Below, piece by piece: positions 37,251-46,419 of a DNA stretch of 64,000 nucleotides. This DNA is from Candidatus Accumulibacter conexus (GTDB taxonomy: Bacteria; Pseudomonadota; Gammaproteobacteria; Burkholderiales; Rhodocyclaceae). Under the pieces are notes generated by a model. That model worked only from the letters and a program-made list of their open reading frames with translations, had not been told where the DNA came from and did not search any database. The stretch's first letter is position 1; every line of letters begins with the position of its first letter. The position numbers and the translations under genes were made by a program. Location of the stretch: positions 124,001-188,000 of the forward strand of contig JAGFNJ010000002.1 of the NCBI GenBank assembly GCA_017592775.1, in the 5' to 3' direction.

Positions 37251-40079
37251 ATGGCCGACTACAGGAAGACCCTCAACCTCACCGACACCCCATTCCCGAT
37301 GCGCGGCGACCTCGCGCGACGCGAGCCGCAGTGGGTTGCCGACTGGCAGAACTCCGGTCTTTACGAGCGCATCCGCGCGGTGTCGCGGGGCCGCCCGCGT
37401 TTCGTCCTGCACGACGGACCGCCGTACGCCAATGGCGACATCCACATCGGCCACGCGGTGAACAAGATTCTCAAGGACATCATCGTCCGCGCGCGAACAC
37501 TCGCCGGCTTCGATGCGCCCTACGTCCCGGGCTGGGACTGTCATGGCCTGCCGATCGAACACCAGATCGAGAAGCTGCACGGCAAGCACCTCCTCGCCGA
37601 CCGTGTGCGCGCCCTGTGCCGCGCCTTTGCCGGCGAACAGATCGAGCGGCAGAAGAAGGACTTCATCCGCCTCGGCGTCCTCGGCGCCTGGCAGCAGCCC
37701 TACCTGACGATGGACTTCAAGACCGAGGCCGACGAGATCCGCACCCTCGGCCGCATTCTCGACAAGGGTTACCTCTATCAGGGCCTGAAGCCCGTGAACT
37801 GGTGCCTCGACTGCGGTTCCGCCCTCGCCGAAGCCGAGGTGGAGTATGAGGACAAGAACTCGGCGGCGATCGATGTCGCCTTCGAAGTGCATCCCAACCA
37901 CGCCGCGAAGCTGGCCCGCGCCTGCGGCCTGACGCACCTGCGCGGTCCGGCCTTCGCCGTCATCTGGACCACCACGCCGTGGACCCTGCCCGCCAACGAG
38001 GCGGTCTGCGCCCACCCGGATTTCGTCTACGACCTGATCGAGACGGCCAAGGGAGCACTGCTCCTCGTGCGCGAACTCGCCGACGCCTGCCTGCAACGCT
38101 ACGGCCTGGGCGGCACGGTGATCGGCTCGGCGACCGGCGCCGCACTCGAACAGCTGTTGCTCAGGCACCCCTTCCAGGCGCGCGACGTGGCGCTGATCTG
38201 CGGCCGCCACGTCACCCTCGAGGCCGGCACCGGGCTGGTCCACACGGCGCCGGCGCACGGCACGGACGACTACCTGATCGGCAAGGTCTACGGGCTGCCG
38301 ATGAACAATCCGGTCGCTGACGACGGCCGCTTCGTCGCCGGTACGCCGCCCCTGAGCGTCGGCGAACTTGCCGGCAAGTCGGTCTGGGAAGCCAACCCGC
38401 TGGTCGTGCAGGAACTTGCCGCCAGCGGCCGCCTGCTGCACTCGGAGACCATCCGGCACAGTTATCCGCACTGCTGGCGTCACAAGACACCGATCATCTT
38501 TCGTGCGACAACGCAGTGGTTCATCGGCATGGAGCACCGTCCGCCACCGCCGCCGTCGTCGCCGACGCACACCGGCGACGAGGAAGCGACGCTGCGCTGG
38601 CGGGCCGAACGGGCGGTCGACGAAACGCAGTTCTTCCCGAGCTGGGGACGCGCGCGCCTCGAGGCGATGATGCGCACCCGTCCCGACTGGTGCGTCTCGC
38701 GGCAGCGCAACTGGGGCGTGCCGCTGCCCTTCTTCCTGCATCGTGACAGCGGCGAGCTGCATCCGCGCACCGCCGAGCTGATCGAAGCCGTCGCGCAGCG
38801 GGTCGAACAGGCCGGCATCGAAGCCTGGTTCGCCCTCGACCCGGCCGAGCTTCTCGGCAGCGAAGCCGCCGACTACCACAAGATGAGCGACACGCTCGAC
38901 GTCTGGTTCGACTCCGGATCGACCCACTCGAGCGTCCTGCGCGGCTCGCACCGTGACGACCTGGCCTATCCGGCCGATCTCTATCTTGAAGGCTCCGACC
39001 AGCACCGCGGCTGGTTCCAGAGTTCGCTGCTGATCGGCTGCGCCACCGATGGCCGCGCACCGTACAAGGCCCTGCTGACGCACGGCTTCGTCGTCGATGG
39101 CAAGGGCCTCAAGATGTCGAAGTCGAAAGGCAACGTCATCGCGCCGCAGAAGATCGCCGATACCCTCGGCGCCGAGATCCTGCGGCTGTGGGTGGCGGCG
39201 ACCGATTATTCGGGCGAGCTGTCGATCTCCGACGAAATCCTCAAGCGCGTCGTCGAAAGCTACCGCCGCATCCGCAACACGCTGCGCTTCCTGCTCGCCA
39301 ACACCGCCGACTTCGACCCCGCGCAGGACATGCCGGCGATCGAACGGTGGCTCGAGATCGACCGCTACGCACTGGCGATGACGCGGCAGTTGCAGGCACA
39401 GTGCGAAGCCGACTACGACCGCTTCGAGTTCCATCGCGTCGTGCAGGCGCTGCAGACCTTCTGCTCCGAGGATCTCGGCGGCTTCTACCTCGACATCCTC
39501 AAGGACCGCCTGTACACCACGGCCGCGGCTTCGCCCGCCCGCCGTTCGGCGCAGGGCGCCCTGTGGCACATCCTGCAGTGTCTGCTGAAGCTGATGGCAC
39601 CGGTTCTCTGTTTCACTGCCGAGGAAATCTGGCAACTGCAGAGCGCTGACCGCCAGGACTCCGTGATGCTGCACACCTGGCAGCCGCTGCCGGCCCCCGC
39701 AGACGAAGCGGCACTGGTCGAAAAGTGGCGCCGCCTGCGTGGCTACCGCGCCGAGGTCATGCGCGCCCTCGAGGAATTGCGCATCGCCGGCCGCATCGGC
39801 TCCTCACTGCAGGCCGAGGTACGCATCCACTGCAACGGCGAGAAGTACGACACCCTCGCCGCGCTCGGCGACGACCTGCGCTTCGTCCTCCTCTGCTCGC
39901 AGACGACGCTCGTTCGCGACAGCCGGGAAGAGCTGCGCTGTGCGCCGCTGGCGCACGCCAAGTGCGAACGCTGCTGGCACGTGCGCGCCGACGTCGGCAG
40001 GCATCCGGAGCACCCGGGACTCTGTGGGCGCTGTCTCGACAACCTCTTCGGTGCGGGCGAAGAACGTGCCTTCGCGTAA
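37251..40079 (+). CDS. ileS: Isoleucyl-tRNA synthetase
   Basis: This protein has 942 residues from ATG 37251 ([19 protein letters not shown]); a GTG 12 bases earlier is possible but less typical. Class I synthetase motifs are [16 protein letters not shown] (HIGH) and LKMSKSKGN (KMSKS). The editing domain contains [14 protein letters not shown], and a C-terminal zinc site (CERCWH, CGRC) is present. The length is that of bacterial IleS type 1. It begins 8 bases after ribF, and lspA starts inside its last codons. Confidence 0.97.
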   Translation: MADYRKTLNLTDTPFPMRGDLARREPQWVADWQNSGLYERIRAVSRGRPRFVLHDGPPYANGDIHIGHAVNKILKDIIVRARTLAGFDAPYVPGWDCHGLPIEHQIEKLHGKHLLADRVRALCRAFAGEQIERQKKDFIRLGVLGAWQQPYLTMDFKTEADEIRTLGRILDKGYLYQGLKPVNWCLDCGSALAEAEVEYEDKNSAAIDVAFEVHPNHAAKLARACGLTHLRGPAFAVIWTTTPWTLPANEAVCAHPDFVYDLIETAKGALLLVRELADACLQRYGLGGTVIGSATGAALEQLLLRHPFQARDVALICGRHVTLEAGTGLVHTAPAHGTDDYLIGKVYGLPMNNPVADDGRFVAGTPPLSVGELAGKSVWEANPLVVQELAASGRLLHSETIRHSYPHCWRHKTPIIFRATTQWFIGMEHRPPPPPSSPTHTGDEEATLRWRAERAVDETQFFPSWGRARLEAMMRTRPDWCVSRQRNWGVPLPFFLHRDSGELHPRTAELIEAVAQRVEQAGIEAWFALDPAELLGSEAADYHKMSDTLDVWFDSGSTHSSVLRGSHRDDLAYPADLYLEGSDQHRGWFQSSLLIGCATDGRAPYKALLTHGFVVDGKGLKMSKSKGNVIAPQKIADTLGAEILRLWVAATDYSGELSISDEILKRVVESYRRIRNTLRFLLANTADFDPAQDMPAIERWLEIDRYALAMTRQLQAQCEADYDRFEFHRVVQALQTFCSEDLGGFYLDILKDRLYTTAAASPARRSAQGALWHILQCLLKLMAPVLCFTAEEIWQLQSADRQDSVMLHTWQPLPAPADEAALVEKWRRLRGYRAEVMRALEELRIAGRIGSSLQAEVRIHCNGEKYDTLAALGDDLRFVLLCSQTTLVRDSREELRCAPLAHAKCERCWHVRADVGRHPEHPGLCGRCLDNLFGAGEERAFA

Positions 40080-40560
40080 CGTCGACCGCTGGTTGTGGCT
40101 GGCCGGGATCGTCGTCGTCCTCGACCAGCTCAGCAAGTGGCTGGTGCTCGGCTGGCTGCGGCCCGGCGACAGCGTGTACGTCGCCCCCTTCTTCAACTGG
40201 GTGCTGGTCTTCAACCCCGGCGCCGCTTTCAGCTTCCTTTCCGACGCCGGCGGCTGGCAGCGCTGGTTCTTCACCGCGCTGGCGATCGGCATCGCCGGCT
40301 GGATCGTCAGCATCCTGCCGCGCCACAGTGGCGAGTTCCGGCTCTCGCTGGCGCTGACCATGATCCTCGGCGGCGCCGTTGGCAACGTCATCGACCGCCT
40401 GCGCTTCGGCGCCGTCGTCGACTTCATCCAGTGGCACGCCGCCGGCTTCTACTGGCCGGCCTTCAACCTCGCCGACGCGGCGATCTGTCTCGGTGCAGCA
40501 CTGATGATCTGGGACCAGTTCGCCGCCGGCAGCGCCCGGCGCGACTGCCGCCAGCCGTAG
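40066..40560 (+). CDS. lspA: Prolipoprotein signal peptidase
   Basis: This protein has 164 residues from GTG 40066, which overlaps the ileS end by 14 bases; GTG 40051 is an alternative. It has four membrane helices. The catalytic aspartates are in [16 protein letters not shown] and [11 protein letters not shown], and NPGAAFSFL is the family box. It cleaves signal peptides of lipoproteins after diacylglyceryl modification. Its position between ileS and fkpB is conserved. Confidence 0.95.
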   Translation: MPSRNVDRWLWLAGIVVVLDQLSKWLVLGWLRPGDSVYVAPFFNWVLVFNPGAAFSFLSDAGGWQRWFFTALAIGIAGWIVSILPRHSGEFRLSLALTMILGGAVGNVIDRLRFGAVVDFIQWHAAGFYWPAFNLADAAICLGAALMIWDQFAAGSARRDCRQP

Positions 40561-40612
40561 CGGCAACCGCCGTGCCGCAGCAGTTCCATCGCCAATACGC
40601 ACAGGGAAGCGC

Positions 40613-41068
40613 ATGCAGCCAACCGCCATACCCCCAGCCGCCAGCGTCGGTCGCGACAGCTACCTGACGCTGCACTACAGCCTCGCCGACCTCGATGGCA
40701 ACGAATACGTCAGCACCTTCGGGCTGTCGCCCGCGACGCTGCAGATGGGCAGCGGCCAGCTTGCCGAGACCCTCGAGAACTGCCTCCTCGGTCTCGCCGC
40801 CGGCGAACGCCACGTCTTCGAACTGGCTGCGAGCGACGCCTTTGGCGAGCACAATCCGCGCCTGCTCGAACGGATCGCGCGCAGTGCCCTGCCGCCGGAC
40901 ATCGAACTGCGCCCCAATTCGCTGATCGAATTCAGCTCGACCGATGGCGGCGCGGGCTTTGCCGGCCTCCTCTGCGAAATCGACGACAGCAGCGCGCTGT
41001 TCGACTTCAACCATCCGCTCGCCGGCAAGCCGATCCGCTTCGAGGTCGAGCTCGTCGCCATTCTCTGA
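40613..41068 (+). CDS. fkpB: FKBP-type peptidyl-prolyl cis-trans isomerase (SlpA/FkpB-like)
   Basis: This 151-residue cytoplasmic protein has an FKBP core interrupted by an IF insert: [46 protein letters not shown], and [18 protein letters not shown] at the end. Size and the ileS-lspA-fkpB-ispH context match E. coli FkpB (SlpA). The start ATG 40613 has a weak GGGAAG upstream. It acts as a prolyl isomerase/chaperone. Confidence 0.9.
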   Translation: MQPTAIPPAASVGRDSYLTLHYSLADLDGNEYVSTFGLSPATLQMGSGQLAETLENCLLGLAAGERHVFELAASDAFGEHNPRLLERIARSALPPDIELRPNSLIEFSSTDGGAGFAGLLCEIDDSSALFDFNHPLAGKPIRFEVELVAIL

Positions 41069-41078
41069 GGTTCAGCGC

Positions 41079-42002
41079 ATGCGCATCCTGCTCGCCAACC
41101 CCCGCGGTTTCTGCGCCGGTGTCGACCGCGCCATCGCCATCGTCGAACGGGCGATCGAGAAGTTCGGCGCGCCGATCTACGTCCGCCACGAAGTCGTCCA
41201 CAACCGCTTCGTCTGCGACGACCTGCGCGCCAAGGGCGCCGTCTTCGTCGACCACCTCGCCGAAGTGCCCGCCGGCAGCATCGTCATCTTCAGCGCCCAC
41301 GGCGTCTCGAAGGCGGTCATCGAAGAGGCCGCCGGGCGCGGCCTGAGGGTCTTCGACGCCACCTGCCCGCTGGTCACGAAGGTCCATCTCGAGGTCGCCA
41401 GGATGCGGCGCGAGGGACGCGAGATCGTCATGATCGGCCACAAGGGGCACCCCGAGGTCGAGGGAACGATGGGCCAGAGCGCCGACGGCATGTACCTCGT
41501 CGAAACCGTCAGCGACGTGCACGCACTCGCCGTCCAGACGCCTGCCCGCCTCGCCTACGTCACGCAGACGACGCTCTCGGTCGACGACGCGGCGCAGGTC
41601 GTGGCGGCGCTCAGGGAGCGCTTCCCCGAGATCGTCGGACCGAAGAAGGACGACATCTGCTACGCGACGCAGAACCGGCAGGATGCCGTCAAGCAACTGG
41701 CGCGCCAGAGCGAGGTGGTGCTCGTCGTCGGCAGCCCGTCAAGCTCGAACTCGAACCGGCTGCGCGAGGTCGCCGAACTCGTCGGCGCCCGCGCCTATCT
41801 CGTCGATCAGGCCGAGCAGATCGACCCCGACTGGCTCGCCGGCGCCAGCAGCGTCGGCGTCACCGCCGGCGCGTCGGCACCGGAAGTCCTCGTCGACCGG
41901 GTCGTCGAGCGCCTGTCCGCTGGCGCACCGGGCAACGTCAGCCAGCTCGCCGGCAGCGACGAGAACGTCACCTTCGCGCTGCCGCGCGAGTTGCAGCCGT
42001 GA
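41079..42002 (+). CDS. ispH: 4-hydroxy-3-methylbut-2-enyl diphosphate reductase
   Basis: This protein has 307 residues from ATG 41079. It carries out the last step of the MEP pathway, giving IPP and DMAPP. Three cysteines bind the [4Fe-4S] cluster: [21 protein letters not shown] and [11 protein letters not shown]. Substrate residues are in [15 protein letters not shown]-like text ([15 protein letters not shown]) and [10 protein letters not shown]. It ends the ribF-ispH operon, and a convergent gene starts 18 bases downstream. Confidence 0.96.
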   Translation: MRILLANPRGFCAGVDRAIAIVERAIEKFGAPIYVRHEVVHNRFVCDDLRAKGAVFVDHLAEVPAGSIVIFSAHGVSKAVIEEAAGRGLRVFDATCPLVTKVHLEVARMRREGREIVMIGHKGHPEVEGTMGQSADGMYLVETVSDVHALAVQTPARLAYVTQTTLSVDDAAQVVAALRERFPEIVGPKKDDICYATQNRQDAVKQLARQSEVVLVVGSPSSSNSNRLREVAELVGARAYLVDQAEQIDPDWLAGASSVGVTAGASAPEVLVDRVVERLSAGAPGNVSQLAGSDENVTFALPRELQP

Positions 42003-42020
42003 ACAGCCGCGGGCAAGCGC

Positions 42021-42857
42021 TCAACGCCCGGCGGCCGCCGGCTGCGGGACGGGTGGCGCGCTGCCGCGCGGCCGCGGCGACTGGACGCCGACCCGGTCGC
42101 TGACATGACTGCTGCCGGCAGCAGCCTCGTCGAAGTCGACCGCGAATCGCGCCTCACTGCGCACCGCAACGCCCTCGATCTCGCCCGGACGGAAACGCAG
42201 CCCGGCGAAAGCGGCGACGGCTGCGTCGGCATGGCCGGCGGGCACGCCGCTGCCAAGCACTTCGACGCGATCGACCGCCCCGTCAGCGGCGATCAGAACC
42301 CGCAGCAGGACGCGTCCGCCGCGCCCGGGGCTGCTGCCGGCCGGTGGCCGCAACAGTGGCTCGTCCTGCAGCACCGGCGGCAGCGTCAGCTCCCGGCGCG
42401 GGAAATACCAGGTATCGGCCGCCGGCGGCAACGCCAGCACCGCGGCCAGATAGGGCGGACGCTCGGCTGCCAGCCGGCGCTCGCCCAGTGCGGCAACCAT
42501 TGCCGGCACGGCCGCCGCGACCTGGCGCCCGGCCGATGACGGCGTCGCCGCGTCGCCCGCGTCACCCGCCGTGTCCGCCGCCGGCTGCTCGACGGCGGTG
42601 GCCGGCGCCTGCGGCGGCGTCGGCGACTCCGCCGCCTCGGCTGTCGCTGCGGCAGCCGGCGCCGGCGGCACGCGCAGAGTCGCCAGCATCGCCGCCGGTG
42701 GCTGCGTCCCACGCCTGCCGGCAGCAACCGGCAAGGCTTCGAGCAGGTAGCCGAGCAGCAGATGCAGCAGCAGCGACGCGATCACCGCCCAGCGCAGGCG
42801 GCCGCGTCGTTCCTGCTGCAGCGCACTGCCGGGAATGGCTGGAGTCGACAGAGGCAC
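42021..42857 (-). CDS. TonB-like membrane-anchored protein, start uncertain
   Basis: The frame is clear downstream of about residue 20: one helix (RWAVIASLLLHLLLGYLLEAL), a long Ala/Pro-rich linker, and a TonB-type C-terminal domain (GRVLLRVLIAADGAVDRVEV, VAAFAGLRFRPGEIEGVAV). I place the start at GTG 42857, giving 278 residues. No ATG is in frame and no Shine-Dalgarno supports the site, so the N-terminus may lie elsewhere up to 43070. It is divergent from the pilin operon. No exbBD is nearby, so its partner is unknown. Confidence 0.68.
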   Translation of the reverse strand: MPLSTPAIPGSALQQERRGRLRWAVIASLLLHLLLGYLLEALPVAAGRRGTQPPAAMLATLRVPPAPAAAATAEAAESPTPPQAPATAVEQPAADTAGDAGDAATPSSAGRQVAAAVPAMVAALGERRLAAERPPYLAAVLALPPAADTWYFPRRELTLPPVLQDEPLLRPPAGSSPGRGGRVLLRVLIAADGAVDRVEVLGSGVPAGHADAAVAAFAGLRFRPGEIEGVAVRSEARFAVDFDEAAAGSSHVSDRVGVQSPRPRGSAPPVPQPAAAGR

Positions 42858-43057
42858 AGGCAGGAAGGAGGATGCCGGAACCGGCGGAAGCTGGATTCTA
42901 CCGCCCGTCGCGTCGCCACCACTGCCACTCGTCCGCCAGGACGCGCCGCACGTCGGTCGCCTCTTGTCCCCTCGCCGGTGCGCGCTATCATTCCGCCATC
43001 CATGCTTCTGGCTGCGCTGCCGCGTCGCCGCCGTGATCCGCAAGGGAGTCCAATGCC

Positions 43058-43516
43058 GTGAATAGACCAAATGGCTTCACCCTGATCGAGATCATGATCG
43101 TCGTCGCGATCATCAGCATCCTTGCCGCCATCGCCATTCCCAATTACAACGACTACCTGATCCGCTCGCGCATCACGCATGCCACCTCGCAGCTCGCCGA
43201 GCGCCGCGTCCGGCTCGAGCAGTTCTTCCAGGACAACCACCTCTACTACCAGGCGGCGTCCGGCGGCAATCCGGCGATCATGTCGCCCGCCTGTGACCCG
43301 AACAACGCCGACACGACGACCAGCCCATACTTCGACTTCAGTTGCCCGGGCGCGACCGCAACCACGTACACGCTCACCGCCACCGGCAAGAGTTCGATGA
43401 CCGGCTTCACCTACACCGTCAACCAGGCAAATGCCCGGCAGACCACTGCCGTCATCAGTGGCTGGGGCACCGCACCGGTCAACTGCTGGGTGACCAGCAA
43501 GGGAGGCGGCTGTTGA
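43058..43516 (+). CDS. pilE: Type IV pilin, PilE-like
   Basis: This protein has 152 residues from GTG 43058, with AGGGAG 11 bases upstream; the closer ATG at 43053 is out of frame. The class III signal is [20 protein letters not shown], cleaved after G6, leaving Phe1 and Glu5. The body has ANYNDYL-like [20 protein letters not shown] and C-terminal cysteines ([24 protein letters not shown]) that may form a D-loop disulphide. It is the first gene of a pilE-fimT-pilV-pilW-pilX-pilY1 operon. It could be a major or minor pilin. Confidence 0.85.
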   Translation: MNRPNGFTLIEIMIVVAIISILAAIAIPNYNDYLIRSRITHATSQLAERRVRLEQFFQDNHLYYQAASGGNPAIMSPACDPNNADTTTSPYFDFSCPGATATTYTLTATGKSSMTGFTYTVNQANARQTTAVISGWGTAPVNCWVTSKGGGC

Positions 43517-44094
43517 ACGCCCAGCGCGGCTTCAGCCTGATCGAGCTGATGGTCGGCATCGTCATCCTCGGCGTGCTGATGGCGACGGCCGTTCCCCGCT
43601 TCAGCGACTGGCTGCGCAATGCGCGCGTCCGCACCTCGGCCGAGGCGATGCAGAACGGTCTGCAGCTCGCCCGGGCGGAAGCCGTCCGGCGCAACGCGAC
43701 GGTCCGCTTCCAGCTCGTCAACACCATCGACGACACCTGCGCCCTCGACACCGCCGGCCCGCACTGGGTCGTCAGCATGGACAACCCGGCCGGCCAGTGC
43801 GCGTCGGCGCCCTCCGACACCGCGGCGCCGCGCATCATCCAGGTACGCAACCGGGCCGAGGGTTCGGTTCAGACGCTGGTTGCCGCCGGCCAGTCGGCGC
43901 TCGTCTTCAACGGCCTCGGACGGTTGACGCCGGTGCCGGCGGCGAACGTCGCGATCGACGTCTCGAGCACCGCTGGCGGCACCTGCGTCGCCAGCGGCGG
44001 TTCGGTACGTTGTCTGCGCGTCCTGGTCTCGGTCGGCGGCCAGATCCGCATGTGTGATCCGGCGTTGCCGGCTGGCGACGCGCAGGCATGCTGA
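43513..44094 (+). CDS. fimT: Minor pilin FimT/GspH family
   Basis: This 193-residue protein is read from TTG 43513, whose TGA overlaps the pilE stop (TTGA). The sequence [20 protein letters not shown] shows the prepilin cleavage site after RG. The C-terminal GspH/FimT domain ([47 protein letters not shown]) is complete. It is a minor pilin thought to act in the tip-priming complex. No ATG start is available in frame, so the TTG start is likely real. Confidence 0.82.
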   Translation: MNAQRGFSLIELMVGIVILGVLMATAVPRFSDWLRNARVRTSAEAMQNGLQLARAEAVRRNATVRFQLVNTIDDTCALDTAGPHWVVSMDNPAGQCASAPSDTAAPRIIQVRNRAEGSVQTLVAAGQSALVFNGLGRLTPVPAANVAIDVSSTAGGTCVASGGSVRCLRVLVSVGGQIRMCDPALPAGDAQAC

Positions 44095-44579
44095 TGGAAC
44101 GGAACGCCAGCCCCATCTCCGGCAATCAGTCCGGCGTCATGCTCCTCGAGGCGCTGATCGCCATCCTCGTCTTCTCGCTCGGCATCCTCTCAGTGGTCGC
44201 TCTGCAGGCGACGACCGTCCAGCTCACCAGCGACGCCAAGTACCGGACCGACGCGACGCTGCTCGCCAACCGGCTGCTCGGTCAGATGTGGACCAGCAGC
44301 GGCAACCTGACGGCGATGAAGACCGCCTTCCAGAGTAACCCGGCCGGCACGGCCTACAACGCCTGGCTCGCCGACGTCTCCGGCCGGGACGGGCTCCCCG
44401 GCGTCGTCGCCGCGTCGACCGGCGTCGTCTCGACCCTGCCGACGGTGACCGTCGACGACACCGCCGGCGCCACCGCTGGCCAGGTCGTCATCATCCTCCG
44501 CTGGCGCACGCCGGAGATGCCGCTGAACGCTGCCGGACACCAGCATGTCGTCGTCTCACAAGTTTCGCGCAACCCCTGA
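44088..44579 (+). CDS. pilV: Type IV pilus modification protein PilV
   Basis: This protein has 163 residues from ATG 44088, overlapping the fimT stop by 7 bases; a second ATG two codons on is equally possible. The N-terminal helix SGVMLLEALIAILVFSLGIL has the PilV-type cleavage site (G then VMLLE). The rest contains YRTDATLLANRLLGQMW and a beta-domain ending in VVVSQVSRNP. It is a minor pilin of the tip complex with FimT, PilW, PilX and PilY1. Confidence 0.88.
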   Translation: MLMERNASPISGNQSGVMLLEALIAILVFSLGILSVVALQATTVQLTSDAKYRTDATLLANRLLGQMWTSSGNLTAMKTAFQSNPAGTAYNAWLADVSGRDGLPGVVAASTGVVSTLPTVTVDDTAGATAGQVVIILRWRTPEMPLNAAGHQHVVVSQVSRNP

Positions 44580-44585
44580 TCCCGC

Positions 44586-45740
44586 ATGAAGACGTTCGCG
44601 CCCCCGCTGCACCACGCCACTGTCCGCGGCTTCACCCTCGTCGAGGTGATGGTCGCCATGGTCATCGGCATGATCGGCATGATCATCATGCTGCAGGTCT
44701 TCTCGGCCGCCGAAGGACAGCGACGCTCGACCACCGGCACCGGCGACGCCCAAGGCAACGGCGCGATGGCCCTGTACACGCTGCAGCGCGACGTCCGCCA
44801 GGCTGGCTTCGGCTTCAACGCGCTGAATGCACTCGGCTGCCCATTCACCCTTCCGGCACCGGCGAGTCGCACGCTGGCGCAGCTCGCGCCGGTGGTGATC
44901 AATCCACCAACGACCGACGTCCCCGCTGGCGACGCCAACAGCGACACGCTGCTGATCGCCTTTGGCAGCGGCAATGGCTCGCCCGAAGGCGATGTCGTCA
45001 CCGCCGTCCTGGGCCTGCAGCTCGGCCTGCAGAGTGCCGGTTCCTTCGCCACCGGCGACCGGGTGATCGCCGGCCCGTCGGCGCCGACCGTCGGTTGTGC
45101 GCTGACCCTGGCGACGGTGACGGCGGTGACGCCACCGGTCATCACCGTGCCGAGCAGCGGCGCCGTCGACGGCGGGACGCTGTTCAACCTCGGCCAGAAC
45201 CCGCGCATCCTCGCCTACGCCATCCGCGCCGGCAATCTCACGGTCTGCAACTACATGGCGGCCAATTGCGGCGCCGCCTGCACCGCCACCGACGGCACCT
45301 GCAGCGCCAACTGGGTGCCGATCGTCAACAACATCGCCGCCCTGCGCGCGCAGTATGGACACGCCTCGACCCCCACCAGCGGGGTCGATACCTGGGACCA
45401 GGCGACACCGCAGCAGCCCAGCCCGCCAAATCAGGACACCCTGGCCTGCAGTTGGGCGAGAACGTCGGCCGTCCGCATCGTCGTCGTCGCCCGCAACAGC
45501 CAGCCGGAGCAGAGCAACCGGCACCAGACCCGCCAGTTCGTTTGCACGCCTCCAAATGCCGTCCGCCCAGATTGCGTCGTGGATGCTCCGGATTGGATGG
45601 GTAGCACCGGCGCCCCCATCAATCTCGGGCCTCCGTCCTCGCCGGCCCCGGCATCCCCGCCGGGATGGACGCTCTACCGTTACCGGACTTTCGAGACCGT
45701 GATCCCGATTCGCAACCTGCCCTGGATGGCCACATGTTGA
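44586..45740 (+). CDS. pilW: Minor pilin PilW
   Basis: This protein has 384 residues from ATG 44586, 6 bases after pilV. It has the class III signal TVRGFTLVEVMVAMVIGMIG (cleavage before FTLVE) and the PilW features ALYTLQRDVRQAGFGFN and VRIVVVARNSQPEQ. Five to six cysteines in the central part (CNYMAANCGAACTATDGTC) may form disulphides. It is slightly longer than average PilW. The stop lies 4 bases inside pilX. Confidence 0.88.
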   Translation: MKTFAPPLHHATVRGFTLVEVMVAMVIGMIGMIIMLQVFSAAEGQRRSTTGTGDAQGNGAMALYTLQRDVRQAGFGFNALNALGCPFTLPAPASRTLAQLAPVVINPPTTDVPAGDANSDTLLIAFGSGNGSPEGDVVTAVLGLQLGLQSAGSFATGDRVIAGPSAPTVGCALTLATVTAVTPPVITVPSSGAVDGGTLFNLGQNPRILAYAIRAGNLTVCNYMAANCGAACTATDGTCSANWVPIVNNIAALRAQYGHASTPTSGVDTWDQATPQQPSPPNQDTLACSWARTSAVRIVVVARNSQPEQSNRHQTRQFVCTPPNAVRPDCVVDAPDWMGSTGAPINLGPPSSPAPASPPGWTLYRYRTFETVIPIRNLPWMATC

Positions 45741-46390
45741 GGCCCGTCGATCGGCCGCGCCATGGCCTGGCGAAGGCCAGCAACAACCGGCAGCAGGGCG
45801 TCGTCCTGCTCGTCGCGCTGATCGTCCTCGTCGCGCTGACGCTCGCCGGCGTCGCCCTCGTGCGGTCGGTCGATACCGCCAACCTCGTCGCCGGCAACCT
45901 GTCTTTTCACCAGTCGGCGATCCAGGCCGGCGAGCGCAGCACCGAACTGGCGCTCACCAGCTGGCTGCACACACCCAGCAGCACGACCCTACATTCCAAT
46001 GATCCCAATAATAATTTCTACTTCGCCGACGGCACCAACCCGACCCCGGCCGACGGCATCCCCCGGTCTCCGGCCCCCGGCCAGTCGTGGGATGCCTACT
46101 GGACGAACGACCTCGTGCTGGCCGGCAGCGTGACGCCGAGATCCTTCGACATCAACACCGGCACCGTCAAGTACACCGTCCGGTACGTCATCCACCGCCT
46201 GTGCGAGTCGACCAATGCGCCGCATCTCGCCAACTGCGCACGCGAGCCCGCCAGCACCAACACCGGCGGCAGCCAGGCCGCCGGCGGCCTGGCGCCGATC
46301 GGCAACAACCGCGTCTACTACCGCATCACGACGCGCATCGAGGGACCGCGCCGCACGGTCGCCTACATCCAGACCATCGTTGCCCTGTAG
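45734..46390 (+). CDS. pilX: Minor pilin PilX
   Basis: This protein has 218 residues from ATG 45734 (MLRPVDRPRHGLAKASNNRQ), overlapping the pilW stop. The helix QQGVVLLVALIVLVALTLAG is typical of PilX: cleavage after QQG, with no Glu at position 5. A short AT-rich piece near 46000 encodes HSNDPNNNFYFAD, unlike the surrounding GC-rich code. The C-terminus (VYYRITTRIEGPRRTVAYIQ) matches the family. It lies 30 bases before pilY1. Confidence 0.85.
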   Translation: MLRPVDRPRHGLAKASNNRQQGVVLLVALIVLVALTLAGVALVRSVDTANLVAGNLSFHQSAIQAGERSTELALTSWLHTPSSTTLHSNDPNNNFYFADGTNPTPADGIPRSPAPGQSWDAYWTNDLVLAGSVTPRSFDINTGTVKYTVRYVIHRLCESTNAPHLANCAREPASTNTGGSQAAGGLAPIGNNRVYYRITTRIEGPRRTVAYIQTIVAL

Positions 46391-46419
46391 TCCGCAGAGG
46401 GTTTCACGAGGAGCTTGCC

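Noticed and set aside
37227-39674. An 815-codon frame antisense to ileS
   Set aside because: No recognisable domain; opposite a complete IleS.
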